A stretch of 64,000 nucleotides of DNA from the NCBI RefSeq assembly GCF_001949145.1, contig NW_019091404.1, positions 1,124,077 to 1,188,076 of the forward strand. Direction: 5' to 3'. The stretch is from Acanthaster planci (taxonomy: Eukaryota; Echinodermata; Asteroidea; Valvatida; Acanthasteridae). Both the position numbers and the translations under genes were made by a program. How positions within the stretch are numbered: position 1 is the stretch's first letter; each line of letters opens with the position of its first letter. Shown here one piece after another: positions 23,101 to 38,100 of this stretch. Under the pieces are notes generated by a model. The model did no database searches. It was not told the DNA's origin and saw only the letters and a list, made by a program, of their open reading frames with translations.

Positions 23101-26100
23101 CAATGCATGTAAGTCTGTGTGCAGTGCATGTGCAGGGTTTAACTTGAAGTGACGTCACACTTACGAACCGGATATATTTATATATATATTTATACATGTA
23201 TTTATACATGTATTTATATATTTATACATGTAGGTGTATAAATGGTTTTGCAGGGTTTTCGTTTTAATAAATAATTATTCAAAGTGAATTTCTTTAAACA
23301 GTGGGAAATTCCAGAAAAATTATGTCACAGAAATATGTCAACATGAAAAATATTGAGCTTTGTGAAAATCTTTGTTTTTCAGTGATCTCTAGCTGCCCGA
23401 AATGAGCGTGCAGTGAACAGATGGCAGATCTGCACCTGGATGCAGATGTCATGAAATTGCTCTATGTGTGTTGTTTGTGTGTTACACAAAAGGGGTGCCC
23501 CCCCCAACCAAAGAGTAAATATAGTACATGTAGATTTTCACAGGCCGTAAATGCCAGGAAAGTTTGTTCACCTCCAAAAATTCACCAGGACTGCCTGGAG
23601 CAATACGTGCATGCATACTACCTTGTACAAACATGTACACTGTATATGAATAAAATGTTCATGAAATCTCAGTCTTGCAGCAAACCCTCAGGGAAATTAT
23701 CTTGCAGGATGTCACCAGATGGCTTTTCCAACGAGGGGACGTTTTTTCTTAGAACTTGTTTTGAACATACTGATGCCAACTTGTATTTATCATCAAAGAT
23801 TACATGTTTAGAATGACTGTCTTGCTTCTTTCTCACCTTCTAAAAAGAGGATGGGGTGGGCGCTCAGAAAAGTGAACAAACTTCCATACTTTTTTGAAAG
23901 GTATCTAAAATTCCCCATGATTCTCAAAACTCAAAATATTTGATTTATAAAAAAGGGTATGTTTATATTCTAGAAATTGTTGAAACTATTTCAATTTTTT
24001 TTAAATATACATTTTGAATATACAATGCTTTTAATTTTCAAAGTTGTTTTCTTTTTGAAATATTCCTACAACATACCCTTCCAGACTTGAAGAGCCTCTT
24101 CTTTGTTCTGTTTTGTGTTCCAAAGTGTCATCAATTTTGTGACAAACTGTGACTAAATTCCTCTCAGCATTTTGTGTTTTTTTCAGACAATTTTGAGAAA
24201 ACCGAGACATGTCAAACATTTGAATCCTGGAAAATGGGTGACCTACTTTACTTTACCTATTTTTCTGCTACATATGAAAGAGCCCTTCCAGAAACTGTTG
24301 CATTTTGTGTTTTTTCCAGACAATTTCGAGAAAACCGAGACATGTCAAACATTTGAATCCCGGAAAATGGGTGACCTACTTGACTTTACCTATTTTTATA
24401 CTACATATGAAAGAGCCCTTCCAGAAACTGTTGACCTTGAATCTTGCCTGCTTGGGTTCCAGTTTTGGTTTTGAGTACAAATCTAAACTTTTAAACTCTT
24501 GATATGTCTCACATCTGCTGCATTGCATGTACAGTACATGTACATGCAATCGCCTACAGACTTCTTTGCTGTACGTTCACAAGTGTCAGTCGGCTTGCAA
24601 AATCAGCTGACCACCTGAAGGATGTGCTGCCGATGGTCCTTGTGTATATATGTTAACATCCTTGAATACTTCCTGTCATTCTTTCGAAATAAAAAAAAAA
24701 AACACCCCACAGGAAAGCAACTGTTGTGGGCGGTTTGGGCCTGCACTATCAGTTTCTCATCTCTGCCTGTGCTGTATCCATTCTCGGAAACTCTCGGCCA
24801 CAAAAGGATTTTTTTGGGGGCTTGTTTTAGTGCATTTCCTCTCATTTGGCATGTGTACGTGTCCGCTGTTGACCGCTGTGTCTTTTCACGGAATTGAGGA
24901 CGCACTGTATACATCTCAACCTCACTTAGTTTATTTAACTTTTCTTGAATGAGCGGGGTGCCCTCTAGAATTGTAATTGCTACTGTGGTACTCTGATAGC
25001 TTCATTTATTCAACTGCTGCAATATGTGGTGAGCACCGTCAAACAAAAACTCTCCAGGTCTGGATGTTAGTTTGAAGCGGGTTTTTTTCACCTTTCGACC
25101 GGCAAAGTGAAGTGAGGCATCTCTGCATTTGAAGGGACGAGAGTGTACACGATGGTGCTCAATGCTATCTTCTCCTGCCTCTTCCCCAAAAGGAGTCTGT
25201 CTCAGATGGATGTGGACTCGGGAATCGAGAACCCCGAATTGGAGGAGACAGTCAAGAAAGGCAAGAAGCCATCAGCAGAGAAGGTAAAGCTTAAAGGTTG
25301 CACTTGGGCCCGAAAAGGGGAGAAGATGGGTCAATGCTTTCACTCTTAAATTACCTAATACATGTAGGTCCCCTAACAGAGAAAAATGAATGATGTCTGT
25401 ATATGGAATTCTTTCCAAATAATGGAATCTCTCAAGTTCAAATTTTGTGTAGGGAAAGAAAAGGAAGATTAATTAGCACTGCACTTTTATAGAGACATAT
25501 GTTAGTCTGAACCTGATGTCTGGCGTGTTAATATAACAGACCTACACAGATTTGGTTTGTATCTCTCTCGATCCACTTTGGCCTCGTGTCCAGAAATGTC
25601 CCAGCGAGGCAGAACTGTTGCAGGTTGTGTCCCGTGTTTTCCACGTGTCCTGGAAGGAACAAGGCAAGGACGTTGTGTATCTGGCCGGCTTGGCCACAGA
25701 ATTTGCAGAAGAGCCAGAGCAAGGTACATTTATGTTCTTTTCGTTGAAATTTTTATTTTTTTTTTGCTTTATTGTTAGAAACTGGCCTTTTATCTACATG
25801 CGTAGTTTTACATGTCTGGTCTTGTATCTGGTCATGTGTCTGGTGTTGTTGCCTGTCTTGTTTGTAGTCTGGCATCTGGTCTTGCGTCTGGTATTGTTGC
25901 CAGTCTTGTATGTAGTCTTATGATGGTGTTAACTACATGTACACTGAGCCTTTGGTAGCCACTGCCAAGTGGCTACAGCCACATCCCATAGACACGTGCT
26001 TTGCTCCTAGCTATAGCCAGTTCATTCGGACACAGTCCTGGATGTATGTTTGTTATTCTTGATGGCAGTGTTTCCCAACACGGAGGACCTCATCAGCCAG

Positions 26101-29100
26101 GTTCTGATGGAGGTGCTCACCCAGCACGCCTGCACCGGTAACCCGTTTGCCAACCTGTCTGCTACCACATCACCGGCGGTCGCCACGGCCGGCGCGGGTG
26201 GCCATTCACCACAGAGGTAAGGAGTGGGGCTCCATTGAGGGATTTCAGGTGATGTCAGGGCAGCCTTGTTGGCCATCTTGGGAGACTGAATCTAGCGCTC
26301 TTTTACCAGGGATGCATTACATCTGTTGATTTGTCTGGATTTCAGGAGTTTTCTAACCTGTCTTTTAAACTCTGGAAAAAATTCTGAGTTTACAGTTAAG
26401 GCGTTTTTATGCACAGAAGTGGATGTGGAACACTAAAAAAGTTGATTTTAAGGGAGCCCACAGGCCAACACAGTTACTGGTATGCGAACCATGGGCTCCG
26501 TGCTGCCTCGATGCCCTCAAAACCCTCTGGTGACTTTTCTGTGAATACTCCACTCTCCTCCAATCTCCACCTGACTTACACCTGTCAGTTGCAGATCTCG
26601 TTTACATACGCAGTCACCTCATGTCCTACTCGGTAGACAGAGCATATAAACGTTCAATTAAAGTCCTGGCGCAATCAGTCAGGTGTACCTTTAACATCTG
26701 CAATTTGCTGTGTGGAACTGTGTGGTTCGTGTGGTGAAGGAAATCCTGGAGGTCGTTGCAGTAAATGCCCATTCAGGGAAAAACTTGTCCTGTCGGTCAA
26801 AAATCAGTCACTTGACTGTGAATCCGCCTGCCTCCACAAAGCAGAAGTGACTGTTTATGTTTTCACTTGACACGGCTGCGTCTTGACTGTCCATGATTGA
26901 TAAGCCAGCTTTGTCTACCAGTCTCTTGCCTCTGTCCGTTGATTGAATTTGACTGATCGCAGTACCAACCAGAATTATGATGCGAGTGTTGGTGACCGGC
27001 ATGTATAAAGTCTAAGCAGAAGTAGTGGGACTGAATGATTAACTGTCTGTGACGGTTATACTTGTAGCAAAAAGAGTGTCATGTTTCCAGATAGATAACA
27101 TCTCCTTGTGTCTTTTTTTTTTATCAGTCAGGCCACGGAGAATTTTGCTGGAGATCAAATTACACAGGAAATCACTCTGTATGGGTGTTCGTTTCAAAGC
27201 CCGCAGCATCAATTCTGTGTAATTGTCCGATTCCAGAAATTGAAATTGAATATCTTAACATGAAATATTCAACATCATAGTTCAATACTCTCACCTGTGC
27301 ATGTTTACCTGGAAAGTGTGCTTGATTTACTCGGTTTGTGCTGACCGAATTTGACACCTGTGGCACTGCCATGCCGTTCCTGAAATCGCAACAAACGTTT
27401 CTCTTTAACTGAAAGTTGACCGGTTTGGGCATGAGACGTCACAAGTATCAAATTTGGTCAGTCACTGTTCTCTGTAATTGGCCTATGTATGACTTTGGAT
27501 CTGCCCTAGAGGGAGCCAATGACATATTTACTGCTCTAAATTTGACAAGAGGCAATGAATTATTCAAGTCGACCAATGATAGCCATGTTTGATCAGCCAT
27601 TCATTCCTGAAATGGCAATATCAAGATGGATATGTTTTCCAGGTAGCTGAGATGATTTTAGTAATGTTTGTGAAACCAGTGAGCAAGTGTAATTCGCCTT
27701 CAGATAGAAGCACCTCCTCGTTGGTCGAAAAGAACCGCATTGGTCGGGAGTGTTCATTTTGTAGCGATGCGACTGCAGCGCATGCGTTTCCTAGTTGTTT
27801 GTGAACCAGTGATGCACAATAAGTACCAAAGGAGCCTCTGTTGCTACAGCGCCCTCTCTTGGTCCAAGTGAAGAGCTGGTGTGGTTCTTAACTGCTCAAC
27901 CACCTATTTGGTTTACATCAGGCTTGATGTCTCCCTATCATTTCCTTGATAAGTACTTGTATGCCCCAGTGGACTACAATGGCCCACTCAGGACAATTTT
28001 TAGCACAAATGCCAACATGTTAATGGTTAAAAAGGTTGATCTTTTTAAACTTACGAGTGCGAATTTTACACTCATTGCTGCAGTTCGTCCCAGCAGACAT
28101 CAGTGGCTCCCAGTAGTGCGGGGGACCAGTGTAGCAGCAAACCGGAGAACCCCGAGCCAGAAATGCTGTCCTACCTCTTGCAGTGCTACCAACGCATCCG
28201 CAACGAGGAGCGCACCGCCCCCAAGGTAAAGAAGCGTCAAGTCCAAACTGCAGACTTGCACAGCAAAGAAATAATGGCGCCAGCAGGGTCCATGTTATCC
28301 GTTCCGCCGAGTTGAAAATGTTGCTTAGCACTTTTGTAGGCTAAGCTAAACTTTGCCTGGGACCATCTACAAGTCGATAGGTATACATGACATTTTGCCC
28401 TGTGGACTGTTTCAGATTGGCATATTTTTTCTGTTCTGAACAAATATGTCCATGAAATTGGCTTCTGAGCTGTCTTGTAATGCATATTCCTTTTAGTTTT
28501 TGTTCAGCCGAATTAATGGACCTGTAATTTTCAGTTTCAGTTATCAGACCACTGCGACTAATCTAATCAGGTCATCGTATTGTTCATTCATTTTTCCCCA
28601 ATTCCAAATTCTGATTCAAAATCTAATTTTCAGCATCCAAAACAGACTCCATTTCTTGAGCGTATCCCGTGCAAACCAGTGTTTTTGAGAGCATGATTGT
28701 TTTTGTTGAACGCAGCGTTACAGCCAGCCACCGTTCAGCAATCTGGCCTCTGCAGCCAGGCTACAGTGCGTGCACCACGCTGGGCTGGTCCTACAAGGGG
28801 CCTTCACACAACCAGGGTCAGTTGGTCAATCTCTCCTTTTCTTGCCAGTGATTTGCCTTCTGCGAACGGAGTTCAGTGACGATGGGCTATCATGTAGTCA
28901 CATTAGGCTTGATTCCCCAAATTATGTATTCAAAACACATGTCACTGGTTTCCTACATCATGAACGATTTTGAAACTCAAAACATTTGGGAAAATACCAA
29001 CAGACAGCGCTATATTTGTAAATTTCCCATATGCAAATGCAGTACTGTTCAAATCTTGAAGCTGTGCTATGACATTCTGTTGACGTCTGGCAAATAGTTC

Positions 29101-32100
29101 TGCTGGGGATAGTTCATGGGGAAAAGATCTGCATACATTGTCAGGAAATAATTATAACTAGTTCTTGCACCAGCCAACTCGTTCTGTTATCGGTTCCTTA
29201 TCCATTGCATTTGTGTGCACCTTTATACCTTTCTTAAATATATGAAAAAAAAAAAAATTGAAATCCTTTTCAGGATTAGAGTACTGAAAAGTGGACTTCT
29301 CTATTCATTTTTCCAAGCTTTTCTGGATAAGTGAGGGTGCTGTAATATGAAGTAAATCAAGAATGACACTTTTCCCGTGTTCATGTTGTCGCATTAAATT
29401 TGGAACCCCAATTTGGCTCTTTGAAAAGAGATCCGAGAAAATGGTTGCCCGCTGACTTATACCTTATGACAGTATAACGCCAAAGAAATGAAAAGTCATG
29501 ACAGGAAAATATACAAAGTTTTCGCACGTTTTTGCGCACAAATTAATGCGATGTTGATCTTCAGTGCTTGGCATGACATCACAACTTAGCTCATGAACAT
29601 GGACATTTGCACCAGCATTAAAACAAAAATGGCTCCACAATGCAGATTAAAATAGCAAAACAAAAGTCCAAAAACGAGGTTAATTGAAATGCCAAAGATG
29701 CAGTTTCAATTGATGCGGTAAAATAATTGTATTGCATGGTCATTTTCAAATGGTCTGTCGTTCGTCTCCTTACACCTTGAATGGCACCGGATTTTTTTGG
29801 GCTTGTCCATCAGGTCTTCAACTTTGTTATTAGCCCCCCTTCTTTTGAGTCATTCACTCCCACGGGGGTTCCTCCAGGAGCTGGTCTCGGCAACCAGGGC
29901 GGACAACGCAAGCTTCCAGATGGTAGGTAGCCCTTTTCGTTGCCTTCTGTTCCTTTAAATGCTTTGAATTTCAGGCTGCCAAATCCAATGTTATCCTAAC
30001 AATTCAATTCACCCTGTAAATTGCGTGCTCCTCCCATAGATATTTACTCCAGTAATAATTGCGCTGGTACAAGCTATCCAGAGATGTTCATTGGACAGTG
30101 ACAGCTACAAAGCTCCCTTATCTGTGAGTTTGAAAACCCCTCCTCTCTCCTTCATGTGTGCATTTGTTTGTTTGTGGTCATTCTTACAGTCCTTTGACTT
30201 TTTTTNNNNNNNNNNNNNNNNNNNNNNNNNNNNNNNNNNNNNNNNNNNNNNNNNNNNNNNNNNNNNNNNNNNNNNNNNNNNNNNNNNNNNNNNNNNNNNN
30301 NNNNNNNNNNNNNNNNNNNNNNNNNNNNNNNNNNNNNNNNNNNNNNNNNNNNNNNNNNNNNNNNNNNNNNNNNNNNNNNNNNNNNNNNNNNNNNNNNNNN
30401 NNNNNNNNNNNNNNNNNNNNNNNNNNNNNNNNNNNNNNNNNNNNNNNNNNNNNNNNNNNNNNNNNNNNNNNNNNNNNNNNNNNNNNNNNNNNNNNNNNNN
30501 NNNNNNNNNNNNNNNNNNNNNNNNNNNNNNNNNNNNNNNNNNNNNNNNNNNNNNNNNNNNNNNNNNNNNNNNNNNNNNNNNNNNNNNNACTTGTGACTAG
30601 ATTTGTGAAGGGACTTGTGACTGGACTTGTGAAGGGACTTGTGACTTGCCTTGTGAAGGGACTTGTGACTGGACTGGTGAAGGGACTTGTGACTGGACTT
30701 GTGAAGGGACTTGTGACTGGCCTTGTGAAGGGACTTGTGACTGGCCTTGTGAAGGGACTTGTGATTGGACTTGTGATGGACTGGAATGCTACACTGCTTG
30801 CTGTTATCTCTCTGTAGTTGTATCAGTCTTGGTTGACATAACTGACTTATTTTTCCTTGTACAGGCCATGAATGAGCTGTGTAAAATAAAACTTGGAAAT
30901 TCCCGACCGATATGCAGACTGGTAAGTCGATAGGATTCATAATGTTGGTGTTCACTGAGAGTGAAACTCTCTGCGTTTATGCTGAAGTCTGTAGACGGAT
31001 GTGGTCTCTTCTTTAATTGGGATGGCTTTCTAAAACTTGGTCGTCCTTTCAGTGCAAGCCTCGTAGAGCGAAGGGTCAGGCAATTCTAGTCGGTCTGTTG
31101 AGTCAGTTCTGTACATGGTGCATTCTGGTTTAGGCACTTGGATTTGTAATATGCTTGTGGGACGTGCATGCACATTTTGAGTAATGTTGCATGAAGTATT
31201 GATTTCTGATTTTCAACTGAATGTGCACAACCCCCCCCCACACACACACACACGGCTGTGGGGTCATGTTAAATGTCTGCTGTATCTCTCCGTTACAGTT
31301 GAGGAAGTTCTTTGGCATAGAGTACAAACCAGACGTTGGTACACTAATGGTATTCTCCCCCACTGCAGTGCATCAGTAGTTGATTACATTTGATCTCAAG
31401 TGATCTTGATTAGATTTCTCCAATGCCCTTTGATTCTTGTTTTAGGTGAGCTCTCTGCCGCAGTGGTTACCCGATCCTATCACAGGGGCCCTGGGTCGCG
31501 AGGTGGAGAAAGTCTCTCTTTTAGGGGCGTTCTTGTCCCTGTCCGTCTTTGCAGAAGACAATGTGAGTACAATGAGGGACAGTGGGAAGGAGGGGGGGGG
31601 TTTCTGAAACGTGGGAGAACTTGCTAAGTGTAGGTAATGCTTGCTTAGCAGCAACAGAGCGCCAGCCACAGTATCACATCTGAACTGATGGTTCTCATCA
31701 GGTTTTACAGTAGCAACTTGCTGCCAACCAACTCGTCCAAATTGCGATCCACTTAGGATTAGTTAATATGCTGAGGGAGTCTAGGTGGCTCATTGGTATG
31801 TTGCCATGGAGATGTGTGTATGGTTGTCATGGAGACACCCGGGTACTTTAGACACTGGTCACTTTTGGCACGTTTGTCATGTGATTTAGAATCATCCCAG
31901 ATCCATTTAATCACTGGTATCATTCACAATGCTACAATAAGAACTTCCAAGAAGCGAGACTCCTAGCACTGCGTCAGGTAGCCATATTTATACCCTTTAC
32001 AGTGCTGTTTCCAACAAAGTCAATTATATGTAACACCATGTGTTAGATTATGATGGAATTTTGGTTTCTAGGGAGTTGATTAAACGGATGATTTGTTCGC

Positions 32101-35100
32101 GGTTTCACTGCAGACCAAAGTGGTGGAAAAGTATTTCTCAGGACCCATGCTGACGCAGGACAGTATCCGCATCCTCAACGACAGCTTACAACATCACCTG
32201 CACTTCATTAGGGTGAGCAGACTTTCTGTTGAGCGGTTGTCTTTGAAGAATATCTCGGCCTGGAAGAGTCATCCTTTTTGTTACCTACTCACTGATGGGA
32301 TTGGACGGACTTTGCTGCCCCCCCCCTCCTTGCACATTGATACCGAAACATGCTCTGAATCATACCAGCATAGACATGGAGGTTGGCCACAACCTCAATG
32401 ATATGGGAGGGGGCGAATTCACCATCCAACACCCCTCTTTTTTGATTAATAGAGGTTTTTCACATTAAACACGACGGGCCAAGGCATTTCAGGAAACGTA
32501 CCCTGTCCACGGAGGCACACGCATTTTTGATCTGTGTATTTTTATTTACAATTTCCTGCACACCAGAATGTTGAGAGGCTTTGATTGCCTGCAGGTTTCC
32601 GCGCACATCTGTGTAAATTGAACGCTGACCGTCAGAAATCATGTGACGGCAACTCCTCTGTAGCTAAAATCTTGAAGAAGATGAGATTTGGCCTCTTTCT
32701 AATCGCAGATGATTTTGTGGAGTCATCTGCACCTCTGCATTGTACAGAAACAAGCAAGACTTCAGATTTTAGTATTGTTTTTGTTTTTCCGTTTTTAAGC
32801 TGCCATTTCTGGACCCCAGGATTAAATAGGCATTTGTAAGTTGAGATTTTCTTTCCCTTTTTTTTCCCCTCCAGAATGAGTTACACGAGATTATCCACAG
32901 CATATTAGTCAACAGCGAGAGCAGGGAGGCCATGGTCAAATACTTTGCGGCGGTCATCAAACGGAACCACAAACGAGCCCAGATGCAGGTAGGACAGACA
33001 TCAGACCTGATGCTGGGAAGAAGTCCCTCCCAGAATGGTTTGGAGGTGGTAGAGTGTACCTTCTTTGCTCTGCCGAGACTGCTGTGTTGAGAAAGAAACA
33101 ATAACTTTTTTTTTGCCCTTGACCGCAGTTTTTGTTTTCTTTGTGCAAGGAAACTTTGAAAACCAGCAGTCCAGCAAAACGTTGTTTGGGCTAAAGTTCA
33201 GAGTGAGATCCTTTCACGGCAAAACTCATTTTGGCTGACAGTGTTAGCCATTCTGTAATAACCAGGAGGTTGTCTTAATCAAGGCCCCGTCGACAGCTTC
33301 TGTGCAAATGCTTCGTAATGAAAGAGTTGTATTTGTACACTGTTGGAAAAATATTCTGTAATAGATGCGTTTACGCTTATAGCTTTCACTTCAGTGCCTA
33401 GCTTTCTCTTTTTGGAGTTGTTGGAATGATGATTGAGTTTCGTTAGTGATTATTGGTTATTTGCTACTTCTCAGATTGATGAGAGTCTGGTTGCCGGGGA
33501 CGGATTTATGCTGAATCTCCTTGTGGTGTTGCAGAGATTGAGCGTCAAGATAAAACTCGACATGGTAGGGCTCTTCATCTTTTTTGTGCCTCGATGAGCG
33601 AAACAAGTGATCTGTGTCAAAAGGAATCATTTTGACATGATGGCGCGACGGCGAAATTAAGCACTGCGCGTGACTGAAGACTTGTCTCCTTTTCGTTTCC
33701 CCCACAGGTGGACGTGATGTACCCACACCACCCCAAGTCCCTCATTGACATCTCTCAGGACACCCGGCTGAAAGCCTCGTCGCAGGAGGCCGCCGATTGG
33801 GTGGAAGAATGCAGTAAGTCACTCACCTACATCTTTGCAGTTTGTTCTGATTTCTGTCACCTCAGTTCTCCAGTGTCTGATCAGCTCAATCGGTGAATCG
33901 CTTTTCCACTGTATTGTCTCAAGAAGTACTTGGCCAACTGGCAAGAACCTCATCATCCAATCTCTCACACCAGCCTGTCATTTGCGACTGGAAGAATCCA
34001 GCTCTGACGCGATCACTGGACCCTAGCATTTTCTCCCACAGCCTTAGATAAGCATCTGGCTAACTGGTTGATGCCTAAGTTTCCGACCTGGTGTTTCTTT
34101 CCACCTTTCCACTGCCATCGTCTAGCACTCATGCCAGCTTATCACTCTATCCCCAGGAATACCTCTTCAATTTGCCCCATTTCATCTCCAGTTTGTCTTC
34201 GCCACTCTCTAGACAAGCGGCCAGCCAACTGGTTGGACCCCAAGGTCTGGATAATTTTTCCATCCTCTCAAACCATCAACTGCCAACACTGAATACTTAT
34301 TCGGCCTTATCACTTCTTCAGGTCCTGGAAAACTTGTTCGGATTCACCCTGATCTCCCTCATCTTCTCTCCCACGCTCGTCAGATAAGCGGTCGGTCGCC
34401 AGGTGAAATCCAAAGCTCCAAATGCCACCTTCTGCCCCTCCGTTGCCAACACCCAGCACACACTCTGCCAAATCTCCTCTCGAAGTCTCTTGACTATCGG
34501 TCAGACTTAACCCGATCTCTCTCATCTTCCTTCCCCTCCCCTCCCCCACACACTCTCCAGATAAACGGCCAGCCGCCTGGTTGGAGCCCAAGTTCCCCAC
34601 CCAGTGCTACTTCCTCACCCTCCACTGCCAGCACCTGGCGCTCATGCCGGCCTGCCGTCACTACACCCGCCGCATCCGGGGGCTGCGGGAGCTGGCCCGC
34701 ATGGTGGAGGAGTTGCAGGGACAGGAGGAGCAATGGAAGGGAACGCCCAACGAGCGACGCAACCGACAGCTCCTGGAGAAGTGGAAGTTGCAAATCAAGG
34801 TTGGGCTTCTGTAGATCTCGCCTCTCATTCGTTAGATCGGAGATGTCCAGTGAGCTGCTTCTGTCGGCATGATAGAACTAATGTTACCGAAGGGATGAAT
34901 TTATGGTTGCATTAGCTATGAAATTCAAAGCTTATGGTCAACGTCGTGTGCTTACCGCATCAGCAACTAATTGAGGTTCTGCATAACAGCCATTTTTCCG
35001 GTAAGAGCCTTTGTTCCACAGGCATACACGAGTAGACCTTTTGTACTGTCCTCCGTAACACAACAAGCAAGTTAGCGGAAAGATGGCTGAAGTGCAGAGC

Positions 35101-38100
35101 CTCTGTACTAAATCATTGAGATCTGTGGACGACACAACGGCAGTATTAGTCTCAAACTCAGAAGAGTTGCTCTGAAAGAGAAACGTCGACTGTGTCATCT
35201 CAACATATTTAGACAGTCATGCTGTGTTGGCTCTTTGGAGAATCCCATGCAAACTCGAGAATCCTGCAGAAAATTCTGTCCTAGCCGTGCAGGCGTGTAA
35301 TCTGTTGTTCTGGGTCGCACACAGACCTCAAACCAAGCTTGCTAACCTGTAAAATACACAACTAGTGTCCTACTCTAGAGAGATTCAACTTGGATGCAGG
35401 AGCCAGAACGCTTCTTAGTAAAATGACCAACTTTTGTCTGCCTGCGTCAGCTTTTGCGACTCTAACGGGACAAGAAAAGGGGCGATTTCTGCCTTCTTAG
35501 CATGGAGTTCTATTCCTGAGTGATAAGGTAGATTTATTCGTTCCATAGTCTCACTGTGCCCCGCTTTGATTTTTTGCCCGGCAGAAGCTAGACAAGGCCA
35601 AGCTTTGCGGCGATGCGGGCCTGCTGGATGAGAACCTCCTCAGGAACTGCTTCCAATTCTACGGCACGGTCATGTTCCTGCTCCTCAAGCTGCTCACGCC
35701 CAAGGACCAAGAGTAAGGGACACCGACCAATTGGGCTTCATTTCAAATTATTGCTGAGCGGATTTATGCGCTAGGCAAACATCAGCTGGAAACCATCCAG
35801 GAGCCATACAAATATGTGCATGTTCGGCTGGTAACCTCTTTTCACCAAGCAGTCACTTTTTGGGCTAAGCAGTTCTGGGGCTCCCGGTAACAAGAGATGA
35901 AGAGAATTTGGATTTTGTTCAACACCTCGCTTGGATGTTGTCTCAAGTTTACATATGTTCACAGACTGCTCTTCGTTTACCTGCAGTAGAATCTGTCTAC
36001 CTCTACCCAAGGAAGTGCCCATGGAATTTGCGGCGTTACCCGAACACTACATCGAAGACATTGCTGAGTTCATCTTATTCATCGTACAGTAAGTCGGAAG
36101 GAAAATAACTCCAGTCGTGTTTTGTTCTTGTACGGTGTTTTCGTGCCGGTAAATACAGAGTGAAGCTCAAGTCCAGTGGAGGTACACTCAGTAATTATGC
36201 TGGGGACGGATTTTAGTTTATATTCATGATTGCATTGCACAAAGTCTGAATCTTATGGTTTTTATGTTCAGGAATATTGCTTTATTTTGCATATGAAAGA
36301 GGAAAACTTAGCTCTCTCTGGAGTTTGCTTATGGCTTGATGTGGATGGAAAAAGTTTGTTCTGTGAGATCCAAAAGGTTTATAGCTCAAATGGTTCCGGT
36401 GATTTTGACAGATTTTGTTAGGCTGGGTCATATTTTTGGTGGGTTGCTTGTTAGTCCTCATGTGCCTCCCCCTTGTTTATTTCTCCGCCCACCAGACACT
36501 GCCCACAAGCCCTAGAAGACACAGCTCAGCAGGACATGGTGCTATTTATAGTTGTCATTGTCTGCTCAGCGCACTGCATCCGTAATCCCTACCTGGTGGC
36601 CAAGCTCGTCGAGGTAAGAATTGGGAAAGCCTAATATCATCCTCAGTCACTGTGTTTTATGTTTTGTTTAGGCCATGCCCATCTCTGATGTTAAGAGCTA
36701 GATCGTGGTCCCTGCCAATACGTGCGATTCACAGTGCAGTACGCCACAAAGAGGTTGTCATGGAGGGGCTTTTTTGCAATGCATCATGGGCTAAAAAGTC
36801 GACAGTCTCATTCACTAACTGCTCTGTGCACGGAAAGCTTGAATTTTTTCCCGAAAGTTTATTTTGTTTAAAACTTCGAAATTGCTTATTGCGAAGGGGT
36901 ATCAAGTATGCAAAGCGATGGTATTGTGTGATGCAGGGGACACCTCAATCAATCAAATATCCCCAAATTATCTATGAAGTGGGCTTAATTGTGACAGCAT
37001 GGCAACCGTAAACTTGAAAAGTAGCCTGTCTGCGGCAAACTCTAGGCGACCGCTGTCTTGTAAATTGCCTATATTGCAAATACGTTGCCACATGGTGACA
37101 GTAGACAGCCGTGCTTTTAAACTGTGTAGGAGGGTTAGGATCAAAGCAGTAATCTCTTTATCTCTTTCAATGGAACACCTGTTCAGGTGATATTTGTTCT
37201 GAGTCCAGCCGTCCAGACCAGAACGGCCAAGATCTACGAAGCCATCCAGATCCATCCGTTGGCCATCAACCACCTGGTGCCAGCCCTCATGACCTTCTAC
37301 ACCGGTAAGCCGACAGGACCACAGTGGGTCTGTCAGAAGTCACCGCTGGCCACAGCTTGGGCCTCGACCTCCGTCTTTACAAGTTTGGACCCTGATGCGA
37401 AAGTGCCGGGCTCGGGTTCGGGTTATTTTCTGCTTTAGGAACATCAGGTCCTCCTGTACCAAGTCTTAATTTGGAGTCAGGTTCTAGAAGACATTAAAGA
37501 CTTCAATTGATTCTGGAGTTACATGTAGGATCAAAGCCAAAGTCAGAGATGAACCTGCCGAGAACTGTGGGTTTGAGGGGCGACTCAGTAATTGCTCACA
37601 GCAACCGAGCAATGTTTCCGCAGCGAATCAGTCATTTTTCTTTTTCTCTCCCTTTTTTGGTGGGATATCCAGATGTGGAACAGACAGGAGCCAGCAGCGA
37701 GTTTTACGACAAGTTCAGCATCCGCTACCACATCAGTATCATCTTCAAGTCCCTGTGGCGGCTACCCATGCACCGTAATGCTATGATCAAATTCAGCGGG
37801 TGAGCGCAATCCCTTCTCTCTCGGGCACCCTGCTCTGTTTTTGTCAGTTTGAGAAACAGCAAGAGTTGTGAAATGTCCAACTGTCTGGTATTTGTGCGCT
37901 AATTAAAAGGAAATGACGGTTTTCCCTTTGCTATTCGTCAGTTTAACAAGTTGTCATCAAAGGGTTTCATTGGTTAGCCATCTCGAGTAGAAGCAGCCCC
38001 CTCATCGGTTGGAAAGAGCCACGTTGGTTGGGAGTGTTTATTTTGTTGGTAGTGACACAACTGCAGTGCTTGAGTTTCCTTGTCATTCGCAAAACAGCGA

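Noticed and set aside
28716-28831. Alternative donor at 28829 for UBE4B exon 8 paired with the TTATTAG acceptor before 29835
   Set aside because: In phase but with a weak donor. The 28816 donor with the CATCAG acceptor (exon start 29814) is also in phase and gives a better fit to the family.
30158-30955. Apparent 200-270 aa repetitive proteins ([16 protein letters not shown])
   Set aside because: They run through N bases and a non-coding minisatellite inside a UBE4B intron.
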